Source: Streptomyces sp. JH14
GTDB lineage: Bacteria; Actinomycetota; Actinomycetes; Streptomycetales; Streptomycetaceae
Length of the DNA stretch: 64,000 nt
Direction of reading: 5' to 3'
NCBI RefSeq assembly: GCF_029428675.1
Contig: NZ_JAJNEL010000001.1
Coordinates: forward strand, 1,426,001 to 1,490,000
Position numbers and translations under genes: made by a program. The notes under the pieces were generated by a model. It was not told the DNA's origin. It was given only the letters and a program-made list of their open reading frames with translations, and did no database searches. The first letter of the stretch is position 1, and each line of letters begins with the position of its first letter. Positions 1-5,686 of the stretch are shown in pieces.

Positions 1-487
1 TGTGGAACTCCCCCTCGTCGAGGTGGACTTCGACGATCCCTTCATGGGTCAGCCCAGCCAGCGCCCGCCGCAGCGGGAGCGCGAACCAGTGCGCCCGCAC
101 CGCATCCGTCGGCCGCCGTTCACCGATCGCGGGCGCCCCCCACTCGGCGAGAGCGGTCAGGACCGGCAGCAACTCATGGCCGCGTCCGGTCAGTTCGTAC
201 ACCGAGGCGGCGGCGGGCGGCGGCAGCCGGCGACGGGTGACCAGACCGCCCTGTTCCATGTCCCTGAGCCGGGACGCGAGGACGTCCGTGCTGACGCCGG
301 GAAGGTCCGCGTGCAGATCGGTGTAGCGGCGTGGCCCCGCCAGCAGTTCGCGGACGATCAGCAGCGTCCACCGGTCGCCGACGGAGTCGAGGGCCCGGGC
401 GGTGGCGCAGAACTGGTCGTAACTCCGGCGGCGCGCAGTGCGTGCGGATGGCTGCTGCTGACGTGGCATGCGACGCAGTCTAGACAT
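1..487 (-). CDS. HxlR-family winged-helix transcriptional regulator (3' end cut by window)
   Basis: Reading in from an ATG at 487, the protein has the HxlR core. SYDQFCATARALDSVGDRWT carries the single N-terminal Cys used for redox or ligand sensing in several relatives. It is followed by LLIVRELL, the recognition region GVSTDVLASRLRDMEQGGLV and the wing. HxlR proteins bind DNA as dimers and often control a divergent gene. This gene faces the aminotransferase gene at 556 across 68 bp containing two inverted repeats, so it probably controls that gene and itself. About 160 residues are visible without a stop, longer than a bare HxlR domain, so a C-terminal extension may follow outside the window. 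A downstream in-frame ATG at 469 is a possible alternative start. Confidence 0.85.
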   Translation of the reverse strand, partial: MSRLRRMPRQQQPSARTARRRSYDQFCATARALDSVGDRWTLLIVRELLAGPRRYTDLHADLPGVSTDVLASRLRDMEQGGLVTRRRLPPPAAASVYELTGRGHELLPVLTALAEWGAPAIGERRPTDAVRAHWFALPLRRALAGLTHEGIVEVHLDEGEFH

Positions 488-500
488 GTTGTTGGACTTT

Positions 501-526
501 CCAAGCTCAGGCTTGGTAAAACCAAG
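501..526. promoter_or_regulatory. Two overlapping inverted repeats, candidate HxlR operator
   Basis: CCAAGC-TCAG-GCTTGG (501-516) and CTTGGT-AAA-ACCAAG (512-526) are both perfect 6-bp dyads and share the middle half-site. They lie in the 68-bp gap between the divergent HxlR gene and the aminotransferase gene. Such an arrangement fits cooperative binding of a dimeric regulator. The link to HxlR is inferred from position. Confidence 0.6.
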
Positions 527-555
527 TATCGCAATCGGATCGGGGAGGCCACCGC

Positions 556-1767
556 ATGGAGTTCCGGCAGTCCAGCAAGCTCAACGAGGTCTGTTACGAG
601 ATCCGGGGCCCGGTCATCGAGCACGCCAACGCCCTGGAGGAGGCGGGCCACAGCGTGCTCCGCCTCAACACCGGCAACCCCGCGCTCTTCGGTTTCGAGG
701 CGCCGGAGGAAATCGTCCAGGACATGATCCGGATGCTCCCCCAGGCCCACGGCTACAGCGATTCGCGCGGCATCCTCTCCGCCCGCCGCGCGGTGGCGCA
801 GCGCTACCAGGCGATGGGGCTGACCGACGTCGGGGTGGACGACATCTTCCTCGGCAACGGTGTGTCCGAGCTGATCTCGATGTCCGTGCAGGCGCTGCTG
901 GAGGACGGCGACGAGGTGCTGATCCCGTCGCCCGACTACCCGCTGTGGACCGCCGTCGTCACCCTCGCGGGCGGCAGGGCCGTGCACTACACCTGCGACG
1001 AGGCGTCGGACTGGAATCCGGACCTCGGCGACCTGGCGTCGAAGATCACCGACCGCACCAAGGCCGTCGTGATCATCAACCCGAACAACCCGACCGGTGC
1101 CGTCTATCCCCGCGAGATCCTCGAAGGCATCCTCGACCTGGCGCGCAGGCACGGCCTGCTGGTCCTCGCCGACGAGATCTACGACCAGATCCTGTACGAC
1201 GACGCCGAGCACCACAGTGTCGCGGTCCTCGCCCCCGACCTGGTCTGCCTCACCTTCAGCGGTCTGTCGAAGACATACCGGGTGGCAGGGTTCCGCTCGG
1301 GCTGGATGGTGGTGTCGGGCCCGCAGCAGCACGCGAGCAACTATCTGGAGGGCCTGACGATGCTCGCCTCCATGCGGCTGTGCCCGAACGCGCCCGCCCA
1401 GTACGCCATTCAGGCCGCCCTCGGCGGCCGGCAGTCCATCCGGGAGCTGGTGGCGCCGGGCGGCAGGCTGTACGAGCAGCGCAACCGGGCCTGGGAGAAG
1501 CTGAACGAGATCCCCGGGGTGTCGTGCGTGAAGCCGAAGGGTGCGCTGTACGCGTTCCCGCGCATCGACCCGAAGGTGCACCACATCATCGATGACGAGA
1601 AGTTCGTCCTCGACCTGCTCCTGCGTGAGAAGATCCAGGTGGTGCAGGGCACCGGTTTCAACTGGCCGCGTCCCGACCACTTCCGGATCCTGACCCTCCC
1701 TCACGCCGACGATCTGGACGCGGCGATCAGCCGCATCGGCCGCTTCCTGAACGGATACCGTCAGTGA
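556..1767 (+). CDS. PLP-dependent class I/II aminotransferase (alanine aminotransferase-like)
   Basis: This 403-residue fold-type I aminotransferase has the usual length and motifs. NPNNPTG (175-181) contacts the substrate and cofactor, DEIYD (206-210) holds the Asp that pairs with the pyridine nitrogen, and SGLSKTYR places the Schiff-base lysine at K239. FRSGW follows as the phosphate-binding arginine region. The N-terminal VCYEIRGPVIEHANALEEAGHSVLRLNTGNP block resembles AlaA/AlaT-type alanine-pyruvate transaminases, so glutamate-pyruvate transfer is the likeliest reaction. Substrate is not provable from sequence. An SD-like GGGGAGG lies 7-8 bases before the ATG. The stop overlaps the GTG of the next gene by four bases (GTGA), so the pair is probably translationally coupled. 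Confidence 0.9.
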   Translation: MEFRQSSKLNEVCYEIRGPVIEHANALEEAGHSVLRLNTGNPALFGFEAPEEIVQDMIRMLPQAHGYSDSRGILSARRAVAQRYQAMGLTDVGVDDIFLGNGVSELISMSVQALLEDGDEVLIPSPDYPLWTAVVTLAGGRAVHYTCDEASDWNPDLGDLASKITDRTKAVVIINPNNPTGAVYPREILEGILDLARRHGLLVLADEIYDQILYDDAEHHSVAVLAPDLVCLTFSGLSKTYRVAGFRSGWMVVSGPQQHASNYLEGLTMLASMRLCPNAPAQYAIQAALGGRQSIRELVAPGGRLYEQRNRAWEKLNEIPGVSCVKPKGALYAFPRIDPKVHHIIDDEKFVLDLLLREKIQVVQGTGFNWPRPDHFRILTLPHADDLDAAISRIGRFLNGYRQ

Positions 1768-2417
1768 CCTGTCCCGCCTGCGGGGTCCTCGTCCATACAC
1801 AGTTCGCCTCGCCCGAACTCGTCGGTCCGATCGTCGAGGGCGGACTCGATCCGGCCGCCGATCCGGGATGGGCGGACTCGGGCGCGGAATCGCCCGCCGA
1901 GTACGCGCGCTGGGCAGGTCATCTGTGCGGTATGACCTGTCTGCGCATGGCACTGGGCACCGGCGCCCCGTCGCTGTTCGCCCTGCGCGACGGGGCGCTC
2001 AAGTGCGGCGCGTACACCGAGGATGCGGAGGGGACGATCCGGGGTCTGATCTACGCCCCGTTCGCGGAGTACGCACGTGAGGTGCACGGCCTCGACGCGG
2101 TCGTCCACCGGCACCTGTCGACGGACGAGATCGTGGCTCTGCTGGACGAGGGGCGGGCGGTGATGGCGTCGGTGCATTACGCGATCCGGCGTCCGCACCA
2201 GCCCGCTCCGGGGCGGGGCGGTCATCTGGTGCTGCTGACGTCCCGTACGCCGGACGGCGGCGGGGTGCACTTCCACAACCCGTCGGGCACGACGGCCATG
2301 ACCCGGGCCGCGGAACTGCCCCTCGCGGACTTCGAGCGGTTCTTCGCCGGGCGCGGGGTGTCACTCGCCGACGGCGCACGGCAGAGGTCCGGAACGGGAG
2401 CGGACCCGGGGGCGTAG
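1764..2417 (+). CDS. C39-like cysteine peptidase family protein
   Basis: The 217-residue protein carries a papain-like triad in C39 order: Cys in AGHLCGMTCL (C55 or C59), His in GRGGHLVLL (H154) and Asn in HFHNPSG (N172). N-terminal cysteines in MTCPACG may bind metal or be structural. No signal peptide or ABC-transporter domain is present, so it is not a bacteriocin-processing exporter and is probably cytosolic. It starts at a GTG overlapping the aminotransferase stop, implying co-expression. What it cleaves, or whether it instead acts as an amidase or acyltransferase, cannot be told. Sequence after about residue 190 is low in conservation features. Confidence 0.75.
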   Translation: MTCPACGVLVHTQFASPELVGPIVEGGLDPAADPGWADSGAESPAEYARWAGHLCGMTCLRMALGTGAPSLFALRDGALKCGAYTEDAEGTIRGLIYAPFAEYAREVHGLDAVVHRHLSTDEIVALLDEGRAVMASVHYAIRRPHQPAPGRGGHLVLLTSRTPDGGGVHFHNPSGTTAMTRAAELPLADFERFFAGRGVSLADGARQRSGTGADPGA

Positions 2418-2528
2418 CCGGCCCCCGGGCCCTGAGTGATGCCGCCCGTTCGGCACGCCGGCACTTTTAAGAGCCCGGGTCAGTCGTAATGTCGCCGCGT
2501 CCTTCCTTTAGACGACCGCAGACCGAAG

Positions 2529-2670
2529 CTCCGCGGGTTGGAGTCGAACCAACATCTCGACGCGCATGGGCCCGAGCCCATTCGATCCGGCGATCGGCGG
2601 CGAATGCTGAGTCTGGAGCAAGAGTCTGAGATTGATCGCGGTCTGCCTCTGCCATTTGGGCTACCCCGGC
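2529..2670 (-). tRNA. Abnormal tRNA-like gene B (about 142 nt, oversized middle region)
   Basis: Read on the minus strand from 2670. The 5' acceptor GCCGGGG is followed by TA and a normal D arm (GCC, loop CAAATGGCAGA, GGC). The 3' end has a perfect T arm (GTTGG-TTCGACT-CCAAC) and the acceptor strand CCGCGGA with discriminator G. The acceptor pairs at 5 of 7 positions (G5-G68 and G1-A72 mismatched). Between the D and T arms lie about 90 nt instead of about 22. They can form CCGCGATC against GATCGCCGG with one bulge, and a variable-arm-like hairpin ATGGGC-TCGG-GCCCAT. No normal 17-nt anticodon arm is visible. It could be a decayed tRNA, an insertion-bearing tRNA or a tRNA-mimic RNA. Confidence 0.45.
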
Positions 2671-2698
2671 CCGTTCACGTACAGGGAAAGTACGCGAA

Positions 2699-2784
2699 TG
2701 CCGGGGGGAGGACTCGAACCTCCACTGGAACCGCGTCGTCACGACAAGCTTCAGTTTCAGCTTGCGCTCCTCGCGCACCCCGGC
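2699..2784 (-). tRNA. Abnormal type II tRNA-like gene A (86 nt)
   Basis: The minus-strand sequence from 2784 has a perfect 7-bp acceptor (GCCGGGG/CCCCGGC), discriminator A, no encoded CCA and a perfect T arm (GGAGG-TTCGAGT-CCTCC). A D-like arm pairs GCGC-GAGGA-GCGC. The putative anticodon arm pairs AAGCT with AGCTT around an eight-base loop GAAACTGA that lacks U33. GTCG-TGA-CGAC then forms a long variable arm, as in Leu/Ser tRNAs. No standard anticodon can be assigned. It starts 32 nt after the stop of the upstream protein gene on the same strand. Ends and T arm are well preserved, which argues against random decay, but the fold was drawn by hand. Confidence 0.5.
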
Positions 2785-2816
2785 CGCAACCATGTGGCCG
2801 GGGAATCCATGGTCGG

Positions 2817-3548
2817 CTACCCGAAGAGGTAACCGAATACCGCATCACCCACCCGCTGGTCGGTGACGTCCACGCCGTTGGCTTCCTCGCGGGCGAACTT
2901 CACGGCCTGCTGGAGCTTCTCCACCCGGTCCAGGAGTTCATTGATGCGCCGCGCGGGCAGTGCCCCGGAGAACTTCACGGTCGTCCAGTATCCGATCGGA
3001 ACGTCCTCGTAGTACACCTCGACCTGCGCCGGGTGCTTCTCGGTGGCCTCCGCCTTCACATGGTTGCGGGGCACCTTCTTCGTACGGAGCGTCCGGACCG
3101 GCTCGGTCTTCCAGGAGTCCGTCGAGGGGTCCTGCGTCCACGCCTCGGCGGCGTCGAGCACCGGCAGCTTGCGCACGAACGTGTTGACGTCGGTCAGCTG
3201 CTTCTCCAGGAACAGCAGGTACGACACCGGGACATCGGCCACGAGCACCCGGCCGTCGACCGTCACATCCGCGCGGGCCGCACAGTTCGCCCAGTCCTTC
3301 GTGGCGGTCACGTCGAACAGCCGGGTCAGCGTCGCCGCGGTGTTCCGCAGCACGTCCTCGGCTTTGATCTGCACCAGCGTCGATTCGGGCGGAAGCTGCT
3401 CGCCCTCCTCGTCCTTCGGCTGGTAGGTCCGGGAGATTCCGGCCAGCAGCCCGGCCTTCTGGAGGCCGTGATGCGCCGCCGTCAGGTCCTGGTGAGCCTT
3501 GGCCTTGACGCCTTTCTCCACTGCGATGATCTGATTGAGTTTCGCCAC
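2817..3548 (-). CDS. Conserved protein of unknown function upstream of two tRNA-like genes
   Basis: The 243-residue protein starts with a charged helix (KLNQIIAVEKGVKAKAHQDL), continues with an alpha/beta segment containing VTVDGRVLVADVPVSYLLFL, and ends with a predicted coiled region around RINELLDRVEKLQQAVKFAR. It has no signal peptide, membrane segment or catalytic motif I recognise. I believe similar proteins occur in actinobacteria and actinophages and are catalogued as DUF7873, but that is memory and unchecked. A GTG start at 3548 lies seven bases after a TAGCTT -10 box, with no SD, so the mRNA is probably leaderless. It is followed on the same strand by two tRNA-like genes within 290 bp. 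Confidence 0.75.
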   Translation of the reverse strand: MAKLNQIIAVEKGVKAKAHQDLTAAHHGLQKAGLLAGISRTYQPKDEEGEQLPPESTLVQIKAEDVLRNTAATLTRLFDVTATKDWANCAARADVTVDGRVLVADVPVSYLLFLEKQLTDVNTFVRKLPVLDAAEAWTQDPSTDSWKTEPVRTLRTKKVPRNHVKAEATEKHPAQVEVYYEDVPIGYWTTVKFSGALPARRINELLDRVEKLQQAVKFAREEANGVDVTDQRVGDAVFGYLFG

Positions 3549-3555
3549 GTGGAGG

Positions 3556-3561
3556 AAGCTA
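3556..3561 (-). promoter_or_regulatory. -10 box for a leaderless transcript
   Basis: TAGCTT on the minus strand ends seven bases before the GTG at 3548. It matches the Streptomyces TAGNNT -10 form at the distance that puts the transcription start at the start codon. No SD is present between box and start. The -35 is not obvious. Confidence 0.45.
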
Positions 3562-3829
3562 GCACCGGCAACCCACCTGCAACGAAGGGTTTTTGGCGAA
3601 GGGCTTCAGCACGCAATCCCGCCTGCCGCATTCATGCCGTCACCGGTACGGGTGGTTTCCATGGGACAGCCATGTCCGGCACTTCTCCGGCGGAGGTCGC
3701 TTGCCACAGTGGGCCGCGCGCAAGCCCCGCGCCCTCGCCCTCCGAACGAAAGCCCCTCCCTTGCCGCTCCCTCCCCCTGCGACCAGCCCTCACAGCAACG
3801 ACCGCCCGCACGGTCCGAAGCAGCACACC

Positions 3830-4285
3830 GTGCTCACCGCGGCGGCCGCCGCTCTCGCCGTACTGGCCGTGGGCATGCCCGTCGCCTACGCCACGCTCGG
3901 CAGCGACGCGCCCGCAGGTTCTCGGCCCGCCGCGTCGACCGTCGCCACACGCGGCAAGGCCTACATCGAGACCCGGCTCTTCTTCGGCACCGAACGCCCG
4001 GACGGCGGGCCCGATGTGACCGACCGTCAGTTCCTGGCCTTCGTCGACGAGGAGGTCACCCCACGCTTTCCGCGAGGCCTGACCATCCAGGACGGCCGCG
4101 GTCAGTGGCGGGACTCCCACGGAGTGATCGAGCGGGAGCGCAGTCATGTACTGATCCTGCTGTACCCGGCGACCGAGGCACGCCTGCGCGACCCGCAGAT
4201 CGAGCGGATCCGCAACGCGTACGAGAATGCCTACGCCCAGGACTCGGTGGCCCGGCTGGAAGAGCGCACGACCGCCGACTTCTGA
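3830..4285 (+). CDS. DUF3574 family exported protein
   Basis: The C-terminal part is typical of the DUF3574 family: YIETRLFFGTERPDGG, then FVDEEVTPRFPRGLT, GQWRDSHGVIERERSHVLILLYP and a helical tail. Function is unknown. A hydrophobic segment (LTAAAAALAVLAVGMPVAYA) precedes it and is a signal peptide or membrane anchor. The start is uncertain. GTG 3830 gives 151 residues but leaves no basic residues before the hydrophobic stretch. The frame is open back to a TTG at 3593 (230 residues), and the true start may lie in between, where only TTG codons exist. No clear SD precedes any of them. Confidence 0.65.
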   Translation: MLTAAAAALAVLAVGMPVAYATLGSDAPAGSRPAASTVATRGKAYIETRLFFGTERPDGGPDVTDRQFLAFVDEEVTPRFPRGLTIQDGRGQWRDSHGVIERERSHVLILLYPATEARLRDPQIERIRNAYENAYAQDSVARLEERTTADF

Positions 4286-4387
4286 GTACCGCCACCCCTG
4301 CGAAGCGTGCGGGCAGCCGCACGGCCGACGTGCGCCCGCGTGCACGCGCCGCCTGATCGAGAGCTGTCCGGCGTCCGCTGCCGATGG

Positions 4388-5686
4388 TCAGCGGCCGAGC
4401 AGCGCCATGAGTGTGCCCACCGGGTCCGAGTCCGGTACGGCGCGGGGCCACCAGTCGTCCTTGCCCCTGTCCGACTCGTAGCCGTACCAGCGGCCGTCCC
4501 GGCCGAAGCGGAGCTGGAGCGTGCCGTCGGGATGGGTGAGGTGGTTGCGCCAGGGCTGGAAGCGGGGGAAATCGGCGGCGGCCAGGGCGGGGCGGGCCCG
4601 GTCGAAGGGGCCGGCCGGCGGGTCCCAGGGGCTTTCCAGGACCGCCAGGCCCTCGGCGCCGCCCTGGCGCCAGGCGGCGACCGCACGGACCAGGTCGGTG
4701 GTGTTGTGGCCGGTGGCGGAGGCCAGCTCGCGGTAGAGCGCACGGGTGGTGGCGGTGAGTCCCGCGGTGGGGCGGGCCGCGGCGAGCCGGACGGCGTCCT
4801 GCCAGGGGGTGAGTCCGCAGACGGGGTCCTGACCGGTGGTGAGGAGGGTGTGCGCGCGGCCTGCCGCATCCGTGGCGAGGTGGTCGAGCGAGAGCGGGTC
4901 GCGGGCGCCGGGCAGCTGCGGGTACGAGGGTGGCTGGCCGGGCTGCGACGGCACCGGGAGCGGGGCGGGCAGCGGGGGGAGGAAGCGGTCGGCCAGGGCT
5001 TCCCGCGCCGGTACGGAGAGGGTGGCGGGGACCGTGGGGCGTTCCCGGACCGAGTGCGCGGCGTTGCGCCGGCCCAGCTCCTCGACGAGTTCGCGCTCAC
5101 CGCGGCCGCGCAGCAGCAGGAGAACGAACGGGTCGGTGTCCAGCAGGCGGGCCATCTGGTAGCAGAGAGCGGCGACGTGCTTGCAGGGCCAGCCGTGGTC
5201 GGGGCAGGAGCAGCTCGGGTCGAGGTCGTTCGCGGCGGGCAGCAGCCCGGTGCCCGCCTCGGCCGCCGTGTCGACGAGGGTGTGCGGCATCTCCTTGGCG
5301 AGCAGCGCGGCGAGATGGCCGGGCCTGGCGGCGACGGCGTCGAGGAAGGCGTCCCAGCCGGTGTCGGTGAGGACGCGCAGCCGCAGTTCGGAACGGTACG
5401 GACGGGGGCGGCTGCCCTGGACGTAGGCGACGACGCGGCCGGGGGTGACGGTGATGGCCGCGACATGGCCTCTGTCGGCGTACGTACGGCCGCGGGCGAG
5501 CCGGCCCTCGTCCATCGACAGAGACTCCAGCGCCGCCACCCAGGACCGCCCCCACCAGCTGTCCGCGAACGGCTCGTCGCCGTGGGAGGCGCGGGGCGGC
5601 ACGGCCTCGAAGGTACGCCGCAGATCGTCGGGGCCGGGGCGGGCCCTGACGTACGAGGGGGGCGCGGGCCGGGTGCGGGGGCTCAT
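4388..5686 (-). CDS. SWIM zinc-finger protein, partner of SNF2 helicase
   Basis: In this 432-residue protein the SWIM motif CxCx6CxH is intact: C159, C161, C168 and H170 in CSCPDHGWPCKH. SWIM domains bind zinc and mediate DNA or protein contacts. The N-terminal third has SWWGRSWVAALE and GRTYADRGHV, seen in actinobacterial SWIM proteins paired with SNF2 enzymes. The rest is Pro/Ala-rich linker and a C-terminal domain with no known fold to me. Its ATG overlaps the stop of the SNF2 gene by four bases (ATGA), so the two are coupled and probably act as one complex on DNA. The biological task of such pairs in streptomycetes is not established as far as I know. Confidence 0.85.
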   Translation of the reverse strand: MSPRTRPAPPSYVRARPGPDDLRRTFEAVPPRASHGDEPFADSWWGRSWVAALESLSMDEGRLARGRTYADRGHVAAITVTPGRVVAYVQGSRPRPYRSELRLRVLTDTGWDAFLDAVAARPGHLAALLAKEMPHTLVDTAAEAGTGLLPAANDLDPSCSCPDHGWPCKHVAALCYQMARLLDTDPFVLLLLRGRGERELVEELGRRNAAHSVRERPTVPATLSVPAREALADRFLPPLPAPLPVPSQPGQPPSYPQLPGARDPLSLDHLATDAAGRAHTLLTTGQDPVCGLTPWQDAVRLAAARPTAGLTATTRALYRELASATGHNTTDLVRAVAAWRQGGAEGLAVLESPWDPPAGPFDRARPALAAADFPRFQPWRNHLTHPDGTLQLRFGRDGRWYGYESDRGKDDWWPRAVPDSDPVGTLMALLGR

